From the NCBI GenBank assembly GCA_018398815.1, contig CM031604.1, positions 48,765,431-48,790,430 on the forward strand: a stretch of 25,000 nucleotides of DNA, written 5' to 3'. The first letter of the stretch is position 1. Each line of letters opens with the position of its first letter. This DNA is from Conus ventricosus. Its lineage: Eukaryota; Mollusca; Gastropoda; Neogastropoda; Conidae. Shown here piece by piece: positions 9,176-18,635 of the stretch. The position numbers and the translations under genes are program-made. The notes beneath the pieces were generated by a model. It was given only the letters and a program-made list of their open reading frames with translations, was not told the origin of the DNA and made no database searches.

Positions 9176-9395
9176 GTAGATATGTGTGTATAGTATGTGT
9201 GTTTGCGTGGATGCGTGCGTGCAGGCAAGTGCGCGCGCGTGTTCAGTTTGTCTGTCTGTCCGTCTGTCTGTCTGTCTGTATATATGTATGGCTGGTTGGG
9301 TGTCCGTCTGTCTGTCTGTCTGTCTGGCCGTTTGTCTGCTTGTCAATCTGTCCTGTCTGTCTGTCTCTCCCTCCCTCCCTCCCTCCCTCTCTCCG

Positions 9396-9468
<73 letters not shown>

Positions 9469-9495
9469 GTGTGTCTGTGTCTGTGTCTGTGTGAA
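9176..9495. repeat. Compound (TGTC)n, (CCCT)n and (CT)n microsatellite
   Basis: GTGT/GCGC words (9176-9240) grade into TGTC tetranucleotides (about 9249-9366), then CCCT (9367-9387), then about 32 CT (9399-9464) and GTGTCT. The stretch 9496-9913 that follows has no gene. Its start (about 9507-9560) weakly resembles 9028-9080, suggesting a second degenerate copy of the neighbouring remnant. Confidence 0.95.
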
Positions 9496-9908
9496 AGTGA
9501 TCGTTTCGTTTTTTACTGCTCGCATCACACAGTGATATACGTTGTAATTTTTTGTACCTTTGTCTTGTTGGGATTTCTGATGTTATCTCTATTAGACATA
9601 AGAAGGACAACAAAACCTGTTAAGTTTTCTACGAAAATGTTATAATCAACAAATAATGAAAACAAAATCTACACTAAAAAAAAAAAGTTACAGCTCTGTC
9701 TGCGGTATACTTTAACAATTCTATGATTTTAGGCGATTCTTCAACTTTCTGACAACAAAGGACAGAGCTGTTCAGAGCTAGTCGTATAATGTCTCTACAT
9801 TTGAATCATCATTGTCAGTTTTAACCGAACCTGTACATTAGCTACTACTTTTAATTCAAGCAAATATTTGAAATACTTGAACAAGTCATTTAATGGTAAT
9901 AATCAACA

Positions 9909-9913
<5 letters not shown>

Positions 9914-9995
<82 letters not shown>

Positions 9996-10021
9996 TTCCC
10001 ATTTGTGTGTATGGAGGGGGG

Positions 10022-10084
<63 letters not shown>

Positions 10085-10088
10085 AGAA
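9914..10088. repeat. (CA)40 and (GA)n microsatellite pair
   Basis: About 40 CA units at 9914-9993, a 30-bp spacer and about 30 GA units at 10025-10088. Confidence 0.97.
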
Positions 10089-10517
10089 ACAATTCCGTGT
10101 GGACAATGTGTGCGTGTGCGTCTACACACAGACGAGATAATCGTTGGGGGGAGGGGGGGGGAGGCTGAGGAAAAAACCGAATTTCACTGGTGAACCATGT
10201 TATGGGAAGGAAGTGATAAAACATTCAACTTCAAAATCAGCCGTGTGATTGTTTTGAGTGCAGTGCAATAATTATATCGTCTACAAAAAGCCTTTATAGA
10301 CACCGAACAACGCAAAAAAAATCAGCGATTCCAAAACTGGATGAATTATAAATCGTAGAATTCTTTCTCTGCACTGCATTTGTTCTGTACAAAGTGTTGT
10401 CGTTCGGTTTGTTTGGTTTTTTTTTTTTTTTCTTTTTGTTTGTTTGTTGTTGTTTTTTTTTTGGGGGGTCGTTTGTTTGTTTGTTTTTTTCTCCGCTCCC
10501 CATATATTTGTCGATTG
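10089..10517. other. Intergenic, T-rich, left flank of the LTR element
   Basis: Contains G-runs at 10145-10161 and T-rich tracts at 10419-10495. No gene is recognised. It is the pre-insertion locus that resumes at 18636. Confidence 0.6.
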
Positions 10518-10522
10518 ATTCA
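10518..10522. repeat. Left target-site duplication ATTCA
   Basis: ATTCA directly precedes the TGTCACGG start of the 5' LTR, and the same five bases directly follow the 3' LTR at 18631-18635. Five-base duplications are normal for Ty3/gypsy integration. Confidence 0.92.
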
Positions 10523-11983
10523 TGTCACGGTCAAAAATAAACACAACCAAAGTCGTGGTCCGTCGCCAGCCAAGTTGGTTGGACATAAGCCCTAACTCAA
10601 ATATTCTGGGCGTCAGGCAGACAGCCCCATGTGTCGGGTCCAGCCAATTAAGCATAGCGGAGAGGCCCACGGAGACGGTCTGTCCAGCCAGACGGACTAA
10701 GTAGCTGACCGACGCCTCGATGTCTGGTCAAACGAGTCTCGACGCCCGGATCAGACTCATCCAGCCAACTTGGGCACAGCGAGGAGGCTAATCCTAATCC
10801 TCCACGGAGACGGTCTGGTCCACCCAGACAGACTAAGTAGCTGACCGACGCCTCGATGTCTGGTCAGACGAGTCTCGACGCCTGGATCAGACTCATCCGG
10901 CCAATTTGTGGGACCAGTGCCCACAATTAGATCGACGTAGCCGGAAAGGGAGAGGGGGAAGGTAGTGTGTGGTGGGGGTGAAATCAAGCTAATCAATTAA
11001 ATGACCAATTGACCACCACAGAGAGTAAGGCGTGTAGGCGTGACTGTCATGATTTGAATATCCAATGGAATTAGAGGGAGATAACTTCGGGTACGAGGCG
11101 GTAAAAATACTGACCAATGGTACTCGCCCTTTGACAGATGAGTTTTAAGATAAGATAGGAATGCGGGAGTGAAGAAGGGGAACGAGAGAGAGAACGAACA
11201 GAGAGAGAGAGAGGAAGAGGTGCTGGGTGTAGGTCTGCTCGAGAGAGAAGCAGAGAGATGAGGGGAGGAGAGAAGAGAACCAAGTTGAGAGATTAGCACG
11301 AGATAGTCTGCAGAGGAAGGACTAAGGAGAGATGTGAAGAGAGAGAGTTGCTAACTAATGAAGAGGAAAAGAAAGAAAAGAAAAAGAAAAGAAAAGCAAC
11401 CATGTCCATTTGATAGAGCAGACTAGAAGAGAGAGAGAGAGTGCAATGCGTTAATGCAGGAAGAAAGAAAGGAGAACAGATCGATGTTGATAGTCACTGT
11501 TCCATTTTAAACCGGGGTTCGACCTCATACTTGGCCAGCGCCACTTTCATCGGCAGTCCAACCTGACCAGTGCCAGCAGTCCAGCCTGACCGGTGCCAGC
11601 AGTCTAACCTGACCAGTGCCAACAGTTGTGTCGTGCTTGTGAAAGTGACAGTGAAAAAGAAAAAAAAAGAAAAGAAAAGACAGTGATTCGTGAATAGTTA
11701 AGATCACCTGGCCAGGTAAAGTAGAAATCTATTTATACCCGGGTTAGTTAATGATGTTTTAGATAAATGATTTTGTGAAGTTCAGGAAAGAGAGAATGTT
11801 TTATTTTGTTTGATTCCATATGTATTGATGTTTCGTTCTATGATCATGTGTAGTAAAGTTATAGACTTTACTAGTGGTTTGATGTGATGAATGTATGATA
11901 TATGAATGAGATCGTAAGCAAGCTGTGAGTGTGTTTGGGCTGTGCGCTAGTCCTTCCTCCATCGACATCACCCGAGGTTGACA
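10523..11983 (+). repeat. 5' LTR (1461 bp)
   Basis: Begins TGTCACGGTC and ends GAGGTTGACA; it is matched along its whole length by 17175-18630. Internal features are a 135-bp partial tandem repeat (CCACGGAGACGGTCTG at 10667 and 10802) and purine-rich GA/A tracts (11165-11400). A 23-bp unit is present three times (11554-11622; CAGTCCAACCTGACCAGTGC). A TATTTATACCC box near 11729 could serve as a promoter element, but this is a guess. Confidence 0.95.
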
Positions 11984-11989
11984 ATTTAT

Positions 11990-12007
11990 TGGCGAGCCTG
12001 CCAGGAT
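11990..12007 (+). promoter_or_regulatory. Candidate tRNA primer-binding site
   Basis: TGGCGAGCCTGCCAGGAT begins six bases after the 5' LTR. It starts with TGG, the complement of a tRNA CCA end, as expected for a minus-strand primer site. I cannot name the tRNA with confidence. Confidence 0.6.
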
Positions 12008-12386
12008 ATTCTGGCCCATTTATTATAATTGTTCAACTTCTCAGAGAGGAAGCTGGGTGGGATTCAAGTATTGTAATCCTAAGACAAGGGGTTGTCTTAC
12101 TGTATGTTCCCAAGATAGTTAAATACTAGGCTTGGCATTGCTTCCAAGATAGTTAATACTAGGCTTGGCATTTCAGCCTCAGAGTACTTATTTCGCACAG
12201 ATTACCTATAATTCGCTCTCATAGTTGGGTCAGGCGCTGGGCGTCTTATAAAAACTAATTACGTTGTCCCAAGCTAATATTATCATTCATAGGATTGTGC
12301 TATTACGTCACGCGTGTCAGTAACCACCAGTTTGGCTGTTGTAGTTATAAAATCTTGTTCAAAAAAAAAAAAAAAAAAGATATATA
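12008..12386 (+). other. Untranslated leader of the LTR element with a 35-bp tandem duplication and poly-A tract
   Basis: No coding sequence. CCAAGATAGTTAAATACTAG recurs at period 35 (12109 and 12144, the second copy with one A fewer). A run of about 18 A at 12361-12378 lies just upstream of the gag ATG at 12387. Confidence 0.7.
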
Positions 12387-13560
12387 ATGGCGGAAGAAAA
12401 GAACACCCCTATTGAACAACTTGTGAGCGTCGCTCGTGATTTAGGCTACTCAGGAGATGAGTTGCGTGCATTCGTTGAAAACCAACAAAAGATGGAAAGA
12501 GATGAACGCGCGGAAAGACGCCGTGTGGCAGTAGAAATGGCTAACGAAACGCAAGAAACAGAAAGATTAAGGATTCAGGCTAACGTAACGCAGGAAACAG
12601 AAAGATTAAGGGTTCAATTAGAGTTAGAGAGACTGAAAATACAAAGGGAGACCACCGAGGATGGGAGTTCAGTCTCCAGTGACTCTGTGCGCAGTTATGC
12701 CCCCCGACCAAAGTTGCCCAAATTCTCTGAAGGAACCGATTCGATTGATGCATACATCAGTCGTTTCGAAACGTTTGCTACCAGTCAGGGTTGGCCTTCA
12801 GAAGAGTGGGCAGTCATTTTGTCAGCGTTATTGACAGGTAAGGCATTACAGATTTTCACGGCATTACCAGCAGACCAACAATCTGATTTCGGCGCTGTGA
12901 AGGAATCGTTGATGAAAGGATTTGACCTCACAGAGGAGGGGTTCAGGAAGAAATTTCGTTCAGCTAAATTGCAAGCAGGTGAGACGTACACTCAGTTTGG
13001 TGCACTTTTAGATCACTATTTTGAGAAGTGGTTAGAGTTGAGCGGTACGAAGAAGGAGTTCGCTGAATTGAAAGAGCTGGTTATGAAGGAACAGATTTTG
13101 TCAGGTTGCGGCCCTGAGTTAACCATACATTTGAAAGAGAGACAGCCAGAGACAGCAGGGAGTTGTTGAAGTTCGCAGAGGTGTATAGAGGGGCACGTTT
13201 GGGCACTAAGGTGCAGGAGAAACAGGTGCTAGGCACAGGTGAGAAGAGTGCAAGGAGACCAGGGGAGTTTCTGCAAAGTCTGCAAACCCAGTGGTGGGGC
13301 AGAAGGAAGGGCAAAGGACATTAGGTGTTTCATTTGTCACAAGAAGGGACATGTGGCGAGGGATTGTCGCATGAGGTTCCAGAAGGCAGCAGCCTTGAAA
13401 GAGGGTCGTAAAGGAAACGACCTCCCGTGGAACCAAAAGGGATTCAGTCTGAAGAGGGTGGAGTGCAGCCTATGGCTAGCACGGGGACAGCAGCCCGTGT
13501 CAGGGATGGAGGGCACTAGGCTGAGTGGTTTGTTACCAGTGGAAGAAGCGTGGATTGGCC
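12387..13560 (+). pseudogene. gag: Gag of the Gmr1-like element: coiled coil - capsid with SCAN-like C-terminus - CCHC knuckle
   Basis: Gag assembles the intracellular particle. The first 255 codons are intact from ATG 12387 (MAEEKNTPIEQL). Residues 31-92 are a highly charged predicted coiled coil with two QETERLRIQ-type repeats. Residues about 108-180 (KLPKFSEGTDSIDAYISRFE) are the capsid N-terminal part. Residues 184-256 (EGFRKKFRSAKLQAGETYTQ...ELVMKEQIL) resemble the vertebrate SCAN domain, whose core also reads roughly F-x-x-F-R and then K-E-x-x-x-L-x-x-x-E-Q-x-L. A frame change at about 13160 moves into ELLKFAEVYRGARLG, and another before 13326 leads to the zinc knuckle CFICHKKGHVARDC (13326-13367). 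The gag-pol boundary cannot be placed because of the indels. Confidence 0.85.
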
Positions 13561-13830
13561 AGCAGAGGGTGAAAGTGTTACGAGACACTGGTTGTTCAGT
13601 GGTGTAGTTAAAACAACGCTGGTCGAAAAAGGGGGATTTGACAGGGCAAATCCAGACCTGTACTCTAATCGATGGCACTGTGAGGGAGTTTCCAGTTGCT
13701 AAGATAGAAGTACTCGTACCCCTTACTTCTCGGGCGAGTTGTCTGCGTTGGTGATGGAGAAACCCCTTCAGGGATTTTGATCATCGGAAATATTCCAGGT
13801 GCAAGGGATCCAGGGGATCCTGATTGTTGA
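13560..13830 (+). pseudogene. pol: Pol: aspartic protease (frame-broken)
   Basis: The active-site triad reads VLRDTGCSVV (DTG at 13584-13592). After a stop at about 13602, sense continues with GQIQTCTLIDGTVREFPVAK, then SGELSALVMEKPLQ and LIIGNIPGARDPGDPD in changing frames. DTG followed about 70 codons later by a hydrophobic-G-N motif (LIIGN) is the retropepsin pattern of Ty3/gypsy elements. The protease would process Gag-Pol. At least three indels or stops disrupt it. Confidence 0.75.
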
Positions 13831-14049
13831 CTGCTACAGGGGCAGCAGTTCAAACACGGAGCCAAGAAGGAGGAAAAGGTTGATAAACCGTTAGTCTTTT
13901 CCGGGCAAGGAAGTCGGCTAGATGTGCCCGCCCGATGAGTTTAGGGCAGCGCAGGACAAGACCCTTCGCTCGTGAAGTCTTGGAGTTGGCAAGAGGTGGA
14001 GAGAAACAGGTGGTTAGAGGAGGTGAGACAGAATTTCTTGTGAAAGGGG

Positions 14050-15170
14050 GGCTGTTGTACCGGTGTTCACCAAGGGGAAGACAGGTAAGGTGCCCACTCA
14101 GTTAGGGGTACCAGCAGTCATGTCAGGGGGTCACGAGTCGCTCAGGGCGGGTCATCTCGGCACCAGCAAAACAGCTGACCGATCTTCGATGATTTCATTG
14201 GCCAGGGGCAATGGCAGACATCAAGCTTTCTGCATGCCCATGTGACTTTGTGTCAAAGGGTCAGCCACAAGAGGGGTGAAGAGGAAGGCACCTCTTAAAC
14301 AGCCCCCTTTAATTAAACACACCATTCAGGAGGGTGGCTGTTGATCTGATTGGCCCAATCGGGGCCCTTTTCCCAAAAGGGTGGGCACAGGTATGTGTTG
14401 ACGCTCGTAGACTACGCAAACCAGATACCCAGAAGCAGTTGCATTGAAAGGCGTAGATACGCAACAGGTCGCTGAAGGCTGGTAACATCTTTTCTCGCTT
14501 GGTGTGCCAGCACAAATTCTCAGTGACAGGGGGTCACAGTTCACCTCAGGCGGGATGAAGGAGGTCAACGGGCTGCTAGGGATCACACAGCTTCTCATCC
14601 CCCCCATACCACCCACAATGCAATGGTTTGGGGTGGAGAGATTCAATGGTGTGCTGAAGGGCATCTTAAAGAAGCTCTGTGAGGAAAGGCCAGCAATTGG
14701 GGACCGCTACATTCCAGCGGCACTGTTTGCCTACAGGGAAGCCCCTCAGGGAAAACACAGGCTTTTCGCCATTGAGCTGCTGTATGGGGGGGACCAGTTC
14801 GGGACCAGTGTGCATTCTCAAAGAGCTGTGGTCCGGAAACAGAGTCCGAAGAGGTCAAAACCACTTATCAGTATGTGGTGGACCTACGCAATAGGCTAGA
14901 GGAGACATGTAAGGTCGCAAGGGGGAGTTTTTCAGGAGGCTAGGGTCGTCCAGAAGAAGCAAAATGACAGGAAGGTGAGGAAGCAATTTCCCCAAGGTGG
15001 GAGATCAAGTCCTGTTTCTGCTTTCCCCCGGATCACAACAAGCTGCGATGCATTGGAAGGGACCATTCACCATCATGAAAAGGTAGATCAGGACTACCGA
15101 ATCGATGTGAATGGGAAATCAAAACTTTTCCATGCAAATTTGCTCCGCAAATATATTCAGCGTGAGACTC
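14050..15170 (+). pseudogene. pol: Pol: integrase with HHCC, DDE core and GPY/F motif, upstream of RT
   Basis: The zinc-binding N-terminus shows GGHESLRAGHLGTSKTADR (about 14125-14180), followed by a CxxCD remnant near 14240. The catalytic core has Asp in VDLIGPIG (14343-14345), Asp in LSDRGSQFTS (14525-14527) and Glu in GVERFNG (14636-14638). The last two are 37 residues apart, close to the canonical D-x35-E. The C-terminus carries the GPF of a GPY/F module (WKGPFTI; 15060-15068) and ends HANLLRKYIQR. No chromodomain is visible. The segment 14504-14899 is one open frame; the rest is broken by one-base indels. Integrase would insert the cDNA. Its position before RT is the key oddity of the element. 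Confidence 0.9.
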
Positions 15171-15299
15171 AGCACATAGGGGCAGCAGCAATCCCTTGAT
15201 GGAGGTGAAGGAGACCCCGCGAAGAAGGGGGGATTTTGTTGCCTGAGTTTCCAGGAGAAGAGTCATACAGGGGTGTGTCACTGTATGAAGGCTAGACAG

Positions 15300-16060
15300 T
15301 AGAGACAGGAGGAAGTTAGGGGGCTCCTTTGAACAGTATAGGGCGTCCCTGACTGATAAACCAGGCAGGACAACTCAGAGACATGTACGGTGGAGTTAAC
15401 ATCGCAAAAACCCGTACATGTGAAAGCCTACCCGATCCCATATGCCACCAAGCAAGTGATCGAGGAGGAGGTAGAAAAGATTTGGACCCTTTGGGTGATT
15501 GAACCGTCCAAATCATCGTATAGTGCACCCGTCGTCTTAGTGAGGAAAAAGTCAGGTGAGCATCGATTCTGTGTTGACTTATAGACGTCTGAACAGTGTC
15601 ACCAAGGTCGTTTCAGAAGGGTCATACCGAACATGGAAGACCTGTTCGCTCAGATCGCCCAAGCAAAAAGCCAGTATTTCACCAGGATAGATCTGAGCAA
15701 GGGTTACTGGCCAAAAAGCCCTTGAGTGAGGACTCAAAGGAAGTCACAGCATTCTCCACCCTATGGGGCTATACCAGTGGCGAGTACTTCCTTTTGGGAT
15801 GGTCAACGCACCTCAGTCTTCTCTCGGATGATGAGGAATTATTGGGGGGTTTGGGAAGGCGTTGTGTTTTTCAGGGATGACTTTCTGTAGCTCCAACATG
15901 GGAGGAGCATAGGGCAGCTAGAGCATTTTAGAGGGGTTGAGAAAAAGCCAATCTCACGCCAGCCCAAAAAAGTGCCGGTTGGTTTTCCAACCCTGGAGTT
16001 CCTAGGTTTTGTTGTCGGAGGCGACACAAAGCCGGAAAAGGGGAAAAGTGGAGAAAGTAA
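15300..16060 (+). pseudogene. pol: Pol: reverse transcriptase (frame-broken)
   Basis: Ty3/gypsy-type RT. IPYATKQVIEEEVEKIW and VIEPSKSSYSAPVVLVRKK (15390-15584) are followed by FCVDL, and after an inserted base by RRLNS. TRIDLSKGYW (motif A Asp, about 15690) follows, then LPFGMVNAP (about 15795) in another frame, and FRDD at 15870-15881 in place of the usual YxDD. The end reads TLEFLGFVV-like sense near 15990-16020. At least eight frame changes occur in 700 bp, many beside homopolymers. RT copies the element RNA into cDNA. Confidence 0.88.
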
Positions 16061-16640
16061 TTCAGAGAGCCAAAGACCAAAACAGAAGTCGGGACGCTAG
16101 GTTTTTTTGGTTCTATGGGGATTTTTTCCCAAATTTCGCAAAAAATCACGGTCCCCTCATGTTTTGGTCAAGGCGGGGAAAACTGGCAGGGGTCGATGGT
16201 CAGACGCTGCAGGCAAGCACTGCAGACGGGTTGGGGAAAGACAGGTTCCCGTCCCATCTTGAAGCTACCAGATATGTCAAAACCATTTTTTTTTGCGGAC
16301 AGATGCTCAGGCGGGGGAGTAGGTGCAGTATTGTTGCAGGAGCCGGGGGGTCGATTTTCCCCTGTGAGGAAATGCTAGCGGGAAGTTGACAAGGGAAGGG
16401 AAACGAAACAGTAGAAAAGGGGTTTTAGCTGCATGTGGGCCGTGCAGATTTCCCAAAAATATTTGTAGGGGAAAGAGTTCGTGATAGAGACAGATCATAA
16501 AACACCAAATTCCTGCAGGAGGCGCATTTTAAAAACAGCAGAGTGCTGCGTTGGGGCAAGGGCATTGCACCCTACAGGTATCAGTGCAGAAATTTCCGGG
16601 TCGAAGAAGTCGGAGCTACTATTTAACCGTTTCTAACGCG
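16060..16640 (+). pseudogene. pol: Pol: connection region and RNase H (frame-broken), last pol domain
   Basis: Sense such as NFAKITVPL (16130-16155) belongs to the RT-RNase H connection. RNase H catalytic residues can be read in three frames: Asp in RTDA (16302-16304) followed by GVGAVLLQEPG, Glu in ETVEKG (about 16411), and Asp in VIETDHK (16493-16495). RVLRWG and YRYQCRNFRVEEVGA close the domain near 16610. No integrase follows, which confirms that integrase lies only upstream of RT. Confidence 0.82.
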
Positions 16641-17163
16641 CAACTCAGGGGAAATCAGTCATACCCGGTGCTTTTTGATAAATGTGTTGATTACAGTTAT
16701 GTTGATTGGATATGGGTTCATCCCCAGTTGGCTATGGTTCATATTTTTTGTGTGAGATTTGTTCATGTAAATGTAGTTATGCTTGAGCATACAGTCGCTT
16801 GTGTAGTGATGCATTATTTGCAATAAGTGAGGATGGAGATTCCTCAGTGAAGTGTCATCGATCGTGATCATATTATATTGTGCTTTTCATAGAAATTGTA
16901 AAGAGAAGATGTGGCAAATCCGCAGGTAGGGGAATTGCATAGGGGGCGCACAGAGGTCGTTATAAAATGAGTTGAAATAACGCAAGAGCGCACGTCATGA
17001 TAACTCATTGGAGTGGTATTCACTAATGATATATTCTATAATTTATAACCCGTTGGTTGTAAAGTATTTTTCAAACTTTGCACGTGTAGCTGTGTGTCAG
17101 CAAATTCGGTTGTTGTCTTTTTTGTACCGTTGTTTTGAGACAATGCGGTGCATAGTCTTTTGC
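16641..17163 (+). other. 3' untranslated region of the LTR element
   Basis: About 520 bp between the end of RNase H and the polypurine tract. Short plus-strand frames exist, but none has an envelope signature such as a signal peptide plus transmembrane segment in a long ORF. Confidence 0.65.
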
Positions 17164-17173
17164 AAGGGGGAAA
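17164..17173 (+). promoter_or_regulatory. Polypurine tract
   Basis: AAGGGGGAAA lies one base upstream of the 3' LTR start and is the expected plus-strand primer for reverse transcription. Confidence 0.85.
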
Positions 17174-17174
17174 T

Positions 17175-18630
17175 TGTCACGGTCAAAATAAACACAACCA
17201 AAGTCATGGTCCGTCGCCAGCCAAGTTGGTTGGACATAAGCCCTAACTCAAATATTCTGGGCGTCAGGCAGACAGCCCCATGTGTCGGGTCCAGCCAATT
17301 AAGCATAGCGGAGAGGCCCACGGAGACAGTCTGTCCAGCCAGACGGACTAAGTAGCTGACCGACGCCTCGATGTCTGGTCAAACGAGTCTCGACGCCCGG
17401 ATCAGACTCATCCAGCCAACTTGGGCACAGCGAGGAGGCTAATCCTAATCCTCCACGGAGACGGTCTGGTCCACCCAGACAGACTAAGTAGCTGACCGAC
17501 GCCTCGATGTCTGGTCAGACGAGTCTCGACGCCTGGATCAGACTCATCCGGCCAATTTGTGGGACCAGTGCCCACAATTAGATCGACGTAGCCGGAAAGG
17601 GAGAGGGGGAAGGTAGTGTGTGGTGGGGGTGAAATCAAGCTAATCAATTAAATGACCAATTGACCACCACAGAGAGTAAGGCGTGTAGGCGTGACTGTCA
17701 TGATTTGAATATCCAATGGAAATAGAGGGAGATAACTTCGGGTACGAGGCGGTAAAAATACTGACCAATGGTACTCCGCCCTTTGACAGATGAGTTTTAA
17801 GATAAGATAGGAATGCGGGAGTGAAGAAGGGAACGAGAGAGAGAACGAACAGAGAGAGAGAGAGAGAAGAGGTGCTGGGTGTAGGTCTGCTCGAGAGAGA
17901 AGCAGAGAATGAGGGGAGGAGAGAAGAGAACCAAGTTGAGAGATTAGCACGAGATAGTCTGCAGAGGAAGGACTAAGGAGAGATGTGAAGAGAGAGAGTT
18001 GCTAACTAATGAAGAGGAAAAGAAAGAAAAGAAAAAGAAAAGAAAAGCAACCATGTCCATTTGATAGAGCAGACTAGAAGAAGAGAGAGAGTGCAATGCG
18101 TTAATGCAGAAGAAAGAAAGGAGAACAGATCGATGTTGATAGTCACTGTTCCATTTTAACCGGGGGGGTTCGACCTCATACTTGGCCAGCGCCACTTTCA
18201 TCGGCAGTCCAACCTGACCACTGCCAGCAGTCCAGCCTGACCGGTGCCAGCAGTCTAACCTGACCAGTGCCACAGTTGTGTCGTGCTTGTGAAAGTGACA
18301 GTGAAAAAGAAAAAAAAAAAAAGAAAAGACAGTGATTCATGAATAGTTAAGATCACCGTGCCAGGTAAAGTAGAAATCTATTTATACCCGGGTAGTTAAT
18401 GATGTTTTAGATAAATGATTTTGTGAAGTTCAGGAAAGAGAGAATGTTTTATTTTGTTTGATTCCATATGTATGATGTTTCGTTCTATGATCATGTGTAG
18501 TAAAGTTATAGACTTTACTAGTGGTTTGATGTGACGAATGTATGATATATGAATGAGATCGTAAGCAAGCTGTGAGTGTGTTTGGGCTGTGCGCTAGTCC
18601 TTCCTCCATCGACATCACCCGAGGTTGACA
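17175..18630 (+). repeat. 3' LTR (1456 bp)
   Basis: Begins TGTCACGGTC and ends GAGGTTGACA. By eye it differs from the 5' LTR by about seven substitutions and about a dozen one- to three-base indels, most of them in homopolymers or GA tracts. The 135-bp and 23-bp internal repeats are conserved. Confidence 0.95.
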
Positions 18631-18635
18631 ATTCA
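18631..18635. repeat. Right target-site duplication ATTCA
   Basis: Identical to 10518-10522, directly after the terminal CA of the 3' LTR. Confidence 0.92.

Larger units (their letters stand above)
10523..18630 (+). mobile_element. Complete Gmr1-like Ty3/gypsy LTR retrotransposon (8.1 kb)
   Basis: The element has two 1.46-kb direct LTRs with TG...CA ends, a 5-bp duplication on each side, a primer-binding-site candidate, gag with a CCHC knuckle, a pol region and a polypurine tract. Pol motifs run DTG protease (13584), integrase HHCC (about 14129) and DDE (14343, 14525, 14636), RT FRDD (15870), then RNase H (16302-16495). Integrase therefore precedes RT, as in Ty1/copia, although Gag, RT and integrase sequences look Ty3/gypsy-like. 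That combination defines the Gmr1-like group, described from cod and other deuterostomes. No env-like frame lies between RNase H and the 3' LTR. The LTRs are almost identical, but gag-pol has many frame breaks. Confidence 0.93.

Noticed and set aside
11071..11299. Minus-strand Ser/Leu-rich frames in the LTR (and their copies near 17648-17950)
   Set aside because: They are translations of GA-rich LTR sequence; the frame is altered between the two LTR copies by indels.
12387..16640. Ty1/copia family assignment based on domain order
   Set aside because: The order is copia-like, but the FRDD-type RT, LPFGM motif, GPF motif, HESLxxGHLG zinc finger and SCAN-like Gag are Ty3/gypsy features, so Gmr1-like fits better.
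16641..17163. An envelope gene, which would make the element an endogenous retrovirus
   Set aside because: Only about 520 bp remain, with no long frame, signal peptide or transmembrane pattern.
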